Positions 25,225-34,131 of a stretch of DNA of 50,526 nt are shown here, piece after piece. The notes below the pieces were generated by a model. It was not told where the DNA came from. It did no database searches and worked only from the letters and a program-made list of their open reading frames with translations. The position numbers and the translations under genes were made by a program. The stretch's first letter is position 1. Each line of letters opens with the position of its first letter. Location of the stretch: assembly GCA_900770215.1 (NCBI GenBank), contig CAAGJW010000055.1, positions 1 through 50,526 of the forward strand. Direction: 5' to 3'. This DNA is from Bacteroidales bacterium. GTDB taxonomy: Bacteria; Bacteroidota; Bacteroidia; Bacteroidales; Muribaculaceae.

Positions 25225-26160
25225 GTGAAAGGACTTGTAGTAAAAAATACTGGTAGCTGGTATATCGTTCGCACTGCCTCGGGCGAGGAAATACCCTGCA
25301 AAATCAAGGGCACGTTCAGGCTCAAGGGCTTTCGTTGTACCAATCCTGTGGCGGTGGGCGATCGTGTCGAGATCGACTGCCGCCCCGACAACACGGCTTT
25401 TATCACTAAAATCGATGAGCGCAAAAACTATATCATCAGGCGCGCAAGCAACCTTTCCAAGGAGTTCCAGATACTGGCTGCCAACCTCGACCTGGCTGTG
25501 CTTGTCGTGACCCTGGCCAATCCTGAGACCAGCACCACTTTTATCGACCGATTTCTGGCCACCGCCGAGGCCTACAGTGTGAAAACCTTGATTGCCGTCA
25601 ACAAGATCGACTTGCTTGCCGACGGCGACAGCCGTGCCTTGCTCGACGCTGTGGCCTACTTGTATGGCTCGATTGGCTACGATGTGATAAAGACCTCGAC
25701 GGTCACTGGCGAGGGCCTGCAGGAGCTTGCAGGTGCACTTGCGGGCAACACAGCGCTCTTGAGCGGAAACAGCGGTGTGGGCAAGAGCTCGCTCATCAAC
25801 AAGCTGGTGCCTGGCGCAAGGCTCAGGGTGGGCACAATAAGCGATGTGCACCACACGGGCATGCACACCACCACCTTCAGCGAGATGCTTGATCTGCCTG
25901 GTGGCGGTGCCATCATCGACACCCCGGGAGTGAAAGGCTTCGGCACCATCGACTTTGAGCGGGGTGAGGTGGCCCACTATTTTCCCGAAATCTTCAGGAT
26001 GTCGGCACAGTGCCGCTACAACAACTGCACCCACACCCACGAGCCTGGCTGTGCCGTGCTCGAGGCCGTGGCCGACCACCGCATCGCCCAGTCTCGCTAT
26101 GCAAGCTACCTGAGCATCATCGACGACAGCACCGAGGGCAAGTATCGCAAACCTTACTGA
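25225..26160 (+). CDS. rsgA: ribosome small subunit-dependent GTPase A
   Basis: A 311-residue circularly permuted GTPase that assists late 30S subunit maturation. Visible: N-terminal OB fold (GLVVKNTGSWYIVRTASG), G4 motif NKID, Walker A GNSGVGKSS, G3 region DTPGVKGFG and the C-terminal zinc site CRYNNCTHTHEPGC. I chose the GTG at 25225 because homologues begin M-K-G-L-V-x-K-N-T-G-S-W-Y; an upstream in-frame ATG (25174) precedes the -7 box. Cytosolic, monocistronic, apparently leaderless. Confidence 0.94.
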   Translation: MKGLVVKNTGSWYIVRTASGEEIPCKIKGTFRLKGFRCTNPVAVGDRVEIDCRPDNTAFITKIDERKNYIIRRASNLSKEFQILAANLDLAVLVVTLANPETSTTFIDRFLATAEAYSVKTLIAVNKIDLLADGDSRALLDAVAYLYGSIGYDVIKTSTVTGEGLQELAGALAGNTALLSGNSGVGKSSLINKLVPGARLRVGTISDVHHTGMHTTTFSEMLDLPGGGAIIDTPGVKGFGTIDFERGEVAHYFPEIFRMSAQCRYNNCTHTHEPGCAVLEAVADHRIAQSRYASYLSIIDDSTEGKYRKPY

Positions 26161-26188
26161 GCTTCAGCGCAGTATAGAGAGTGTGAGG

Positions 26189-26662
26189 CTACAATGCGAG
26201 CAAGAGCAGAGGCAGGGGAATGAAGCCGTCAGTCGAGCACACCATGTCGCTCGAGTAGGTGCTGCGCCCGCAATATAGATGGAATTTGGCCCAAGTGTAG
26301 ATGATGTCGCCCGAGTAGGTGCTGCGCCCCTGATACACGTGCCCGTCGCCGTAGGTGTAGAGGATATCGCTCGAGTAGGTGCTGTTGCCGCGGTAGATGT
26401 AGCGCCCGTCCCAGGTGCAGATGATGTCGCTCGAGTAGGTGCTACGCCCCATGTACACATGCCCATTGGCGTAGGTGTAGACGATGTCGCCCGAGTAGGT
26501 GCTGTTGCCCTGGTACAGATACAAGCCGTCGTAGGTGTAGAGGATGTCGCTCGAGTAGGAGCTGTTGCCACGATAGATGTGGGTGGCCTGTGCAAGGCCG
26601 CACGTGGCGAGCATCATTACCGCCACTACAGCCATTTTCATTACACTTGAAAGATGCTTCAT
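26189..26662 (-). CDS. secreted protein of six 20-residue repeats
   Basis: A 157-residue protein with a signal peptide (residues 1-26) followed by six tandem 20-residue units of the form HxYxGxSTYSxDIxYTxxxG, ending in a short hydrophobic tail. The unit alternates Tyr, Ser/Thr and Asp/Gly, which suggests a small beta-solenoid or beta-meander. At the DNA level the unit is 60 bp. Function unknown; the tyrosine-rich regular strands might bind a surface or polymer (inference). The product converges on rsgA with a 28-base gap. A -7 box at 26684-26691 gives a short leader. Confidence 0.8.
   Translation of the reverse strand: MKHLSSVMKMAVVAVMMLATCGLAQATHIYRGNSSYSSDILYTYDGLYLYQGNSTYSGDIVYTYANGHVYMGRSTYSSDIICTWDGRYIYRGNSTYSSDILYTYGDGHVYQGRSTYSGDIIYTWAKFHLYCGRSTYSSDMVCSTDGFIPLPLLLLAL
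26229..26595 (-). repeat. 60-bp tandem repeat inside the repeat-protein gene
   Basis: About six imperfect 60-bp units, each containing a GTCGCYCGAGTAGGTGCT core (plus-strand reading). Copy number could vary by slippage or recombination. Confidence 0.75.
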
Positions 26663-26683
26663 AGTTTTATCTCATGGTTTTTA

Positions 26684-26691
26684 CAAAGATA
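26684..26691 (-). promoter_or_regulatory. -7 box of the repeat-protein gene
   Basis: Reads TATCTTTG on the minus strand; predicted leader about 18 bases. Confidence 0.6.
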
Positions 26692-27025
26692 ATCAAAATT
26701 TCCCCATTCCAGCGATTTTTGCAGCCAAATGTGCCTGCATGATACACAACACCAACAGTGATGCTAGCAATAATGTAAAGTCGATTTATACAAGTGACAA
26801 TTTATCATTCGGAGTCAAACTAAATCAATAATTGACATTCATTAACATGTTGTGGCCGTAAATACTGAGACAGAATGACCTTGTTCATTAATTTTTTTAC
26901 GTTTTATTTAAGCACATGAGTGATTTCTTACATAAAAAATGCTAATTTTGCAATAGAAAGTGGTATAATGGTTATTACTATCTTTACTTCACGTTAATAA
27001 AAGAAACAAATAGATATATGTTGTG
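26692..27025. other. gene-free AT-rich stretch before the BREX-like operon
   Basis: The stretch holds only promoter-like sequence, including TAATTTTG at 26943-26950. The change to AT-rich sequence near 26700 probably marks the left edge of the acquired island. I see no integrase, direct repeat or tRNA here. Confidence 0.5.
26943..26950 (+). promoter_or_regulatory. possible -7 box of the BREX-like operon
   Basis: TAATTTTG, 75 bases before the first ATG; no clear -33 box. It is the best promoter candidate for the six-gene operon. Confidence 0.45.
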
Positions 27026-27508
27026 ATGCTATCGGACTCTCCTACACCTAATGAAACAAACAAATATCGCACGATATCAAAAATTGCAGATTTAGGGATT
27101 TACAGCAGACTGGAAGTGAGAAATCATCTTGCCTTCATCCGCAAGCCAATCGAAGGGTTGGAAACTGTGGATGTAGGTCGTCAATTGTCTGAATGGCTGA
27201 GACATCAAGACCTTTCTTCTCAATTTCTTCAAATGGAGGTCAACGATGAGTTAGACGAGATCCTGTCCCAAGAATACGAGCGTGATGATATAGGCGACTA
27301 TCTTGTCATCACAAACATAGGCATTCTCTTTGAACCTGCATTGCAGGTCAACATAAGGGCGTTGCTTGAACGTCATTCCGATAGGAAACTCATTATCGTT
27401 TTGTCCGAAGGCGTTGTTGACAAGGAAGGTCGCAAATACTATTTCCTATCACCCAATGATAGTTATAGCATCGACCTCAACGGGTTGTTCTATTATTCAT
27501 GTAATTAA
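27026..27508 (+). CDS. small BREX-like protein in the brxF position
   Basis: A 160-residue soluble protein without signal peptide. The second half has the P-loop-like strand pattern GDYLVITNIGILFEPAL...DRKLIIVLSEGVVD, but there is no Walker A motif. It sits directly before the BrxC-type ATPase gene (17-base gap), where type 3 BREX operons carry brxF, a small P-loop protein. I propose a divergent BrxF equivalent lacking nucleotide binding, on position and strand pattern only. I chose ATG 27026 over the GTG one codon earlier. Confidence 0.55.
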   Translation: MLSDSPTPNETNKYRTISKIADLGIYSRLEVRNHLAFIRKPIEGLETVDVGRQLSEWLRHQDLSSQFLQMEVNDELDEILSQEYERDDIGDYLVITNIGILFEPALQVNIRALLERHSDRKLIIVLSEGVVDKEGRKYYFLSPNDSYSIDLNGLFYYSCN

Positions 27509-27524
27509 AATTGCCTAAGAGCTT

Positions 27525-30500
27525 ATGAAATACAGAGAACTGATACAATTTGAACCTATAACCGAAGTTGTACGGTTTGGCGACTTAAAGAAGGAGTCAA
27601 ACTGTGATAAGTTCGTGCGCACCTTCGTCTTCTCTGACAGGTACCGCAACAGCTATATACCACTTATCTGCGACGACCTTAACTTCTCTGAGACTCAGCA
27701 TTTAGTGAAAGGAAAATATGAGGACAAAGAATTCTTTGGTCTCCAAATTGTCGGTAGCTATGGTACTGGTAAATCTCACTTGATGACATTGTTTTCGCTT
27801 ATCGCAGAGAACGAAAAGTACCTTCAATTCGTTTCTGATGAAAAAGCAAAACAGGATTTGTCGAAGATAGCAGGAAATTACAAGGTACTCCGTTTCGAGA
27901 TAAACACGACAGCTGAGTTATGGGATGTTGTTTGCTATCAGATAGACAAATTCCTGAGCAGCATCGGCGTTGACTATCGCATGGCCGACGACAAATCTCC
28001 TGAGAACAACGACCAGAAGCTTCTCAAAATGATGGCAGCCTTTGAGGAGAAATATCCTGACAAGGGCTTCTTGCTCGTCATTGATGAGATGTTAGCTTAT
28101 CTGAAAGGACGTAGCGGCAGTGACAAACTGAACCGCGACTTGCAGGTGTTACAGGCTTTGGCACAGATCAGCAACCAATCCAAGTTCCGTATTGCTTTTG
28201 GTGTGCAGGAGATGATTTATTCAGCCCCGGAGTTCCAGTTTGCTAAAGAGATGCTTTTGCATGTCAACGATCGTTATCGGGAGCTGACCATCACCAAAGA
28301 GGACGTGAAGTTCATCGCACAGAAACGTATGCTCAATAAGACCGATGAGCAGCGGCAATTAATTCGTGACCATTTGAGCAAATTCACGAAGTATTTCGCA
28401 GACATGCACGCTCATTTGGAGGACTACGTGTCTCTATTTCCGGTTCTTCCGTCCTATTTTGAGAACTTTGAGCAGATTCGCGCCGGTAAGAGTCAGCGTG
28501 AGATTATGAAGACTTTGTCCAACAAGTTCGCGGAAATCATCGATACAGAAGTGCCCGATGACCAGCCTGGACTTATCAGTTATGACACCTACTGGGATTA
28601 CATTGATGCCAACGCAACACTCAAGACGGATCCGGATGTTGCTCGTGTGTCAGAAATCATGCATATCATCAATGGAAAGATTGATGACAACTTCACGGGA
28701 GCCCGTCGTCGTAATGCGCCTATTGCTCACCGCGTAGCCAACGCTTGTGCAGTGAAGATTTTGCAGCAAGACTTGACCAAGGCCAATGGAGCAACAGCAG
28801 AGACGCTGACCAACGACCTTTGCTATGTTAACCCACTGTTTGATAGTTTCGACGAACTTGTGGAGTATATTGAGAGTGTGGCTCACAACATCCAGTCTTA
28901 TACGGCTGGTCAATACTTCTTCAAGAATAAGGACAATGGAGAATATCATCTGTGTGTTGAAGGTGGTGTCAACTATGAGGAACTTATCAATATATACGCC
29001 CACAACACGCTGACCGATGGTCAGAAGGACGAGTATTTCTTCCATTTCCTTCTTCAGGCACTACCCATCGAGAATGAGGTGTACAGAAGTTCTTTCAAAA
29101 TTTGGGCTTATAGCATTCCTTGGAAATCCCGCAATGTCACCCGTGACGGTTATATCTTCATGGGCTATGACAACGAGCGTCCGACGACGCAGCCCCAGCA
29201 GCATTTCTACATCTACTTCCCTCCCATCTTTGACAAGACCGGAAGGTATTTTGCCGATAAAGAGGATGAGGTCTATTTCATCATGGATGACCTTGGCGAC
29301 GACATCCGCGAATACATTGCCCTCTATGGTGCTGCCATTGCTCTTGGCAATAATGCCGACTCAGCATCAAAATCGTTCTACCAGTCTTACCAGAAGAAGT
29401 ATTACGACCGTCTGAGAGACATCTTCGACACTGAATTCTATAGCAAGACCAAAGTACAGTATTGCGGGCAAGTTAAGCCTCTTTCCGCCTTCCCCGTTCA
29501 GCAAGCTGAAAGCAAAGAAGAAGCCGTCAGCCGTGTTGCATCGGAGATATTTGAAGATCATTTCGATATGGAGAATCCTGACTATCCGGCATTCACTCTC
29601 TTCCCGGAGCCAACGACCAGCGCCAATCTTGACCGCCGCATCAACGCAGCCAAGAAGAAGATAGTACGTCCCCATGATGCCAATCGTGAGGGTGAATACC
29701 TGCTTACCGGTCTCGGACTATGGAACAATGGCTTGACGCATGAAGCGTCGCCGTATGCCAACAGCCTGCTCAACATGCTCCGGCAGAAGCCCGACAATCA
29801 GGTCGTTAACCGGGATGAAATCATCCATCAGTTCTGGCGCAGTAGCGACCTTTATCTCAGCAATGACTTCAACATTGAGGACAGCTATGAGTTTGTCGTC
29901 ATTGCTACACTTGTCGCTTTGGGCGAGATAGAACTGGTACTCAGTAATGGGCACATCCTCACAGCTGCCAATATCAGTGAAATAGAGGGCATGACTCGTC
30001 AGAACCATGAATACATCAATTTCCGCTGCATCCGTCAGCCACATGGCTACAACTATGCGCTGTTGAAAGAACTCTTCATGGCACTTGTCGGTCGTGATCT
30101 CAGCCAGCAGCTCGACAATCCGAGCACCATCCCTACTTTGATGGAAGCTGCACAGAGAGTAGCTGGCAGGGCAGCCAAAATGGAGCAGAAGATATTCGGT
30201 GGCATCAATCAGTATGGCGTTCAAATCATTGATACTGCCCAGGGCATGGAGTTGCGCAATAAGATGACTGCCTTGAAAGGTCTCTGCGACAGGTTGGGCA
30301 ATTTCAACACAAAAGCCAAGTTGAAGAACTTGCCGGACAACTGGACAGCTGACGTTATTAAGGAACGTTTGGATGCCATCAGGGATTTGGACAAATTAGA
30401 AAAATTGTTCCTGCGCTTGGAGGAATATCGTGAGCGCATCAACTATATCGACCAGGCCATGAGCTACGCCGAGCCGGAGCTCGCTCAGAAGATGCGACAG

Positions 30501-31217
30501 CTGAAGAATAAGCTGCCCGACGTTCTCATGAGCACTGATGCCGCTGTTGGTTCCGGCTTCCTTCGTGAGGTTGATACTGTAAAGGATCAATATGCTCATT
30601 GGTACTTGGATGAGTACAAGCGTTGCCATATTAACGAAGAGCAGAAACAGCGCAAGGCCCGCATCCTGGCCAGCAATGAGGCTACCATCAGCCCCATCGT
30701 CTGTGATGCACCTTTCGTGCAAAGCACGCGCTACGACGAGTGGAAGCAGAATATGGACAGGTTGCAGCCTGCTGACCCAAGCGTGACCCTCGATGCCATC
30801 AAACGGGTTCCTTATCGGGGGTTCAATCCACTGGAGGTTACAGGGAGCCTGCCAGACCTCAATCAGCTCGATGAGAATATCAAGGACATCTACGAGGGCT
30901 ATGTACGCGACTTCCACAACACACTCGATGATCCAGCCATCAAGGACACAATCAATATGCTTGAGCCTGAGGACAAGAGTATTGTGGAACGGTTCCAAAA
31001 TGGACAGATACAACTCGACAGTATGTATGCGCCCAAGCTACGGGGCATCCTTACGACACTCTATTCCGGCATCACGCCAGTGGAAATTACACAGAGTGAC
31101 CTCACACATATCTTCTCACGGGCTATGTCACCGGAAGAGGCTAAGGCGGCATTCAACCAACTCATTGAAAACAGCTCTCGTGGAAAGAACCATCCAAGAA
31201 TCATCTTGAAATTCTAA
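27525..31217 (+). CDS. brxC: BrxC/PglY-like ATPase (DUF6079 family)
   Basis: A 1230-residue protein with Walker A GSYGTGKS (77-84) and Walker B GFLLVIDEM (Asp187, Glu188), the arrangement of the large BREX AAA-type ATPase. The start MKYRELIQFEPITEVVRFGDLKK and the following VRTFVFSDRY match the DUF6079 group used for type 3 BREX BrxC. The remainder is a long helical body ending SRGKNHPRIILKF. In characterised BREX this ATPase is needed with PglX and PglZ for methylation and phage exclusion. Base composition is lower in GC than the host genes. A repeat-bearing gap of 178 bases separates it from the methyltransferase gene. Confidence 0.85.
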   Translation: MKYRELIQFEPITEVVRFGDLKKESNCDKFVRTFVFSDRYRNSYIPLICDDLNFSETQHLVKGKYEDKEFFGLQIVGSYGTGKSHLMTLFSLIAENEKYLQFVSDEKAKQDLSKIAGNYKVLRFEINTTAELWDVVCYQIDKFLSSIGVDYRMADDKSPENNDQKLLKMMAAFEEKYPDKGFLLVIDEMLAYLKGRSGSDKLNRDLQVLQALAQISNQSKFRIAFGVQEMIYSAPEFQFAKEMLLHVNDRYRELTITKEDVKFIAQKRMLNKTDEQRQLIRDHLSKFTKYFADMHAHLEDYVSLFPVLPSYFENFEQIRAGKSQREIMKTLSNKFAEIIDTEVPDDQPGLISYDTYWDYIDANATLKTDPDVARVSEIMHIINGKIDDNFTGARRRNAPIAHRVANACAVKILQQDLTKANGATAETLTNDLCYVNPLFDSFDELVEYIESVAHNIQSYTAGQYFFKNKDNGEYHLCVEGGVNYEELINIYAHNTLTDGQKDEYFFHFLLQALPIENEVYRSSFKIWAYSIPWKSRNVTRDGYIFMGYDNERPTTQPQQHFYIYFPPIFDKTGRYFADKEDEVYFIMDDLGDDIREYIALYGAAIALGNNADSASKSFYQSYQKKYYDRLRDIFDTEFYSKTKVQYCGQVKPLSAFPVQQAESKEEAVSRVASEIFEDHFDMENPDYPAFTLFPEPTTSANLDRRINAAKKKIVRPHDANREGEYLLTGLGLWNNGLTHEASPYANSLLNMLRQKPDNQVVNRDEIIHQFWRSSDLYLSNDFNIEDSYEFVVIATLVALGEIELVLSNGHILTAANISEIEGMTRQNHEYINFRCIRQPHGYNYALLKELFMALVGRDLSQQLDNPSTIPTLMEAAQRVAGRAAKMEQKIFGGINQYGVQIIDTAQGMELRNKMTALKGLCDRLGNFNTKAKLKNLPDNWTADVIKERLDAIRDLDKLEKLFLRLEEYRERINYIDQAMSYAEPELAQKMRQLKNKLPDVLMSTDAAVGSGFLREVDTVKDQYAHWYLDEYKRCHINEEQKQRKARILASNEATISPIVCDAPFVQSTRYDEWKQNMDRLQPADPSVTLDAIKRVPYRGFNPLEVTGSLPDLNQLDENIKDIYEGYVRDFHNTLDDPAIKDTINMLEPEDKSIVERFQNGQIQLDSMYAPKLRGILTTLYSGITPVEITQSDLTHIFSRAMSPEEAKAAFNQLIENSSRGKNHPRIILKF

Positions 31218-31270
31218 AGGAGAAGCAAATCGTGAGTTTTACCACGTTGAGGTAATCATCTTACCAATAC

Positions 31271-31370
31271 ATGGTCATAGCATGACCAAAGCGTGGTCAA
31301 GGGATGACCAAAGCGCGGTCAGACAATGACCAAAACTCGGTCACAGCATGACCACGATGTGGTCACATCA
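31271..31370. repeat. 22-bp tandem palindrome array within the BREX-like operon
   Basis: GGTCA occurs at 31273, 31295, 31317, 31339 and 31361, and TGACC at 31283, 31305, 31327 and 31349, each at exactly 22-bp period. Each unit is an inverted repeat GGTCA-N5-TGACC, and TGACC pairs with the next GGTCA across about 7 bases, so the array has dyad symmetry throughout. Two helical turns per unit suits a protein binding on one DNA face; it could also fold as tandem RNA hairpins in the transcript. Lies between brxC and the methyltransferase gene. Confidence 0.85.
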
Positions 31371-31395
31371 TCGATAAATAACAACAATAGATATA

Positions 31396-34119
31396 ATGGC
31401 TACAAACAAAAAAACACCACTGCATAACGAGACGCTCTTCTCGGCTGAGGAGTGGAGTCGTATCACGCCGGGTGAGCTTTGGTATCAAGATCCAAAGCGC
31501 GAACAGCCAGTCACCGTCCTTGGACATACGTTCAAGAACGATGACGAGCGGCGCCAGTGGTTCCGTGAAGAGCTCCGCAAGAAGCTACCAGAGCTCAAGC
31601 AAATGGAAGGCTATCCTATCGGAGAGGATGATGACATCATCAACCTCTCTGACCCTCCTTACTATACAGCATGTCCTAACCCTTGGCTCAATGATTTCAT
31701 TGCTGAGTGGGAGAAGGAAAAGAAACAACTTGAAGCAGAAGGAAAGCGCGATGCATTATCAGAGGTAACTGAACCTTTTTCATACCCAATTAAAGAGAAG
31801 AAAAATAATAAAATTTATGTAGCACACTCTTACCACACAAAGGTCCCACCTGAGGTAATAATTAACTATTATCTTTACTATACAGAGCCAGGTGATATTG
31901 TTATTGATAATTTCGCCGGGACAGGTATGGCGGGTGTTGCAACCAATATGTGTGGAAATCCTTCTTCTGACATCAAAAGCATGTTTGATTCTAGATGGGA
32001 AGATCATTACAATAAGAAACCGAAATGGGGTTTTAGAAACTGCATTTTGGGTGACTTATCTCCAATAACAAGTTTTATAACTTATAATTATTGCAATAAT
32101 ATATCGTCAACTGACTTTAATAAAGCAGCTTCTGATATATATGGTGAGTTAGAGAAAGAGTTGGGGTATCTGTACGAATTTGAGGACCCTTTCTATGGCA
32201 AATGTAAAGTCTACTACTATGTGTGGAGTGAGCATCAAGTGTGTCCAAATTGTGGAAATTCTTTCTTGTATTGGGATGCAGCTATAGATATATCTAAGAA
32301 TAAACAGAAAGATACTTATCCGTGTCCTATATGTGGGTATGATATAAATAAAAGAACTTCTCGGAAAGAAATGGTAACAAGCTATGATCCGATATTAAAC
32401 AAACCCACATCTGTAGTCAATCAGACTCCAGTATTCGTTAGTTTTGTAGACTGCAAGGGCCATAGACATGAAAGGGAACTAAATAAAAAAGAAAGAGAAG
32501 AATATAAAAACATCAAATATTCTTATATTCCCAAAGTACCTATTGCTAAATTAGAAGATGGGGATAAGACATCAGATCCTCATCGTATTGGGGTATATTT
32601 TCTTCATCAATTCTATTCACAAAGAAATTTAATCATTCTCTCTAGATTTCGTGAATTAATAGAAAGTTATCATTGTGATGATAGATTGAAAAACTTTCTT
32701 CGAGTTTGGTTCACTTCATGTCAGAGTAGATTGCATATGATGAATCGTTATGCTGTTAAACATCATCGTCATGTTGGACCTTTATCCAATACTCTGTATA
32801 TTAGTGCTAATCCAACAGAAATCTCTCCTTTTTATTTTATAAAATCAAAAATAAAGGAAAATACCTTTGATATTAGAAATAAAAGGAATGTGGTAAACCA
32901 AATCGCATCTGCCACCAATGCGTCATTAAAAGACAATTGTATTGATTATATATTTACGGACCCTCCATTTGGTTCCAATATCATGTACTCAGAATTAAAC
33001 TTCATATGGGAGTCATGGCTAGGAATAAGAACTAACAATAAAGAGGAAGCCATTGTAAATAATACTCAGCACAAGGGCCTAAATGATTATCAAGAAATCA
33101 TGTTGAGATGCTTCAAAGAATATTACCGCGTTTTAAAGCCTGGTAAATGGATTACTGTAGAGTTCAGTAACACTTCTGCCGCTGTATGGAACAGTATCCA
33201 ACTCGCATTGCAACAATCTGGTTTTGTTGTGGCTGCAGTTACAGATTTGAATAAAGGAAGGGCAGGGCTTCATGGAATCATTGGTGTGGTGGCAGTAAAT
33301 CAAGATCTGGCTATTTCATGTTATAAGCCTTCTGATGAATTTACAAGGAAGATAGAGGAATCAGCAGACAAACGGCAGAATGTGTGGGATTTTATCGGAG
33401 AGCACTTACAGCATCTACCCGTTCATATAGAGCGCGGTAATGCAACAACCACTGTGATTGAACGTAGCCCTAAGATTCTTTACGACCGGCTCATCAGCTA
33501 CTATGTACAGCATGGCTATAGCATTCCTATGGATGCCCAGCAGTTCCAGCAGGGACTGAAGAAGCGGTTCCTTGAACGTGACGGAATGTTCTTTACTGCC
33601 AAACAAGCAGCTGAATACGAAGAAAAGAGAAAGCACACCACAGGAGTTGCTCCCATGGGCCTTATCGTCAGCGACGAAGCCAATGGTATAGAATGGCTGA
33701 AGCATGAGTTGAAAGAGCCCAAGACTTACCAGGAGATTTCACCGGAATGGATGGCGGCTATCAATGGCGTGAAGAAAGGTGATGTGCTGCCCGAACTGAA
33801 AACCATCCTTGAAGAGAACTTCATTGAAGACGAACAGGGAAAGTGGCATATACCAGACTTGGAAAAGACCATCGACTTGGAGAAGCTTCATCACAAGAGC
33901 CTGATGCGCGAGTTCAACCTCTATAAGGAGCAGGCTCAGAAACCACGTGCCCGCATCCGTGAGGTGCGTGTCGAGGCTCTTCGCGAAGGCTTTAAGGAGT
34001 GCTTCAAGGATAAGGACTTCCAGACCATCTTGTTCATTGCTGACAAGATTCCGCAGAACATCCTCACCGAGGATGAGCAACTCTTGCAGTACTACGACAT
34101 TGCATCAATGAGAGTGTAA
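31396..34119 (+). CDS. BREX-type DNA methyltransferase (PglX-like)
   Basis: A 907-residue N6-adenine/N4-cytosine-type DNA methyltransferase. It has DPPYYTACPNPW at residues 86-97, the SAM-binding motif I DNFAGTGMAGVA (from residue 171), a zinc ribbon of two CPxCG pairs (about residues 283 and 310), and the catalytic motif IV DPPF at 522-525 (IFTDPPFGSNIMYSELNF). A helical C-terminal region follows. The build is like the DUF1156-related/PglXI adenine methylases of BREX type 3, although I cannot assign the subtype firmly. It should methylate host DNA at the BREX site. The central part, about 31770-33400, is much AT-richer than either end, indicating mosaic origin. Confidence 0.85.
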   Translation: MATNKKTPLHNETLFSAEEWSRITPGELWYQDPKREQPVTVLGHTFKNDDERRQWFREELRKKLPELKQMEGYPIGEDDDIINLSDPPYYTACPNPWLNDFIAEWEKEKKQLEAEGKRDALSEVTEPFSYPIKEKKNNKIYVAHSYHTKVPPEVIINYYLYYTEPGDIVIDNFAGTGMAGVATNMCGNPSSDIKSMFDSRWEDHYNKKPKWGFRNCILGDLSPITSFITYNYCNNISSTDFNKAASDIYGELEKELGYLYEFEDPFYGKCKVYYYVWSEHQVCPNCGNSFLYWDAAIDISKNKQKDTYPCPICGYDINKRTSRKEMVTSYDPILNKPTSVVNQTPVFVSFVDCKGHRHERELNKKEREEYKNIKYSYIPKVPIAKLEDGDKTSDPHRIGVYFLHQFYSQRNLIILSRFRELIESYHCDDRLKNFLRVWFTSCQSRLHMMNRYAVKHHRHVGPLSNTLYISANPTEISPFYFIKSKIKENTFDIRNKRNVVNQIASATNASLKDNCIDYIFTDPPFGSNIMYSELNFIWESWLGIRTNNKEEAIVNNTQHKGLNDYQEIMLRCFKEYYRVLKPGKWITVEFSNTSAAVWNSIQLALQQSGFVVAAVTDLNKGRAGLHGIIGVVAVNQDLAISCYKPSDEFTRKIEESADKRQNVWDFIGEHLQHLPVHIERGNATTTVIERSPKILYDRLISYYVQHGYSIPMDAQQFQQGLKKRFLERDGMFFTAKQAAEYEEKRKHTTGVAPMGLIVSDEANGIEWLKHELKEPKTYQEISPEWMAAINGVKKGDVLPELKTILEENFIEDEQGKWHIPDLEKTIDLEKLHHKSLMREFNLYKEQAQKPRARIREVRVEALREGFKECFKDKDFQTILFIADKIPQNILTEDEQLLQYYDIASMRV

Positions 34120-34131
34120 ATAGAATTGCAT

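Noticed and set aside
26164..26595. A 143-codon threonine/proline-rich frame overlapping the repeat-protein gene
   Set aside because: The other frame has a signal peptide, promoter and regular repeats; this one is its shifted shadow.
31271..31370. Possible CRISPR array
   Set aside because: The repeats are 22 bp apart in total with only 5-7 base gaps, so there is no room for spacers, and no cas genes are present.
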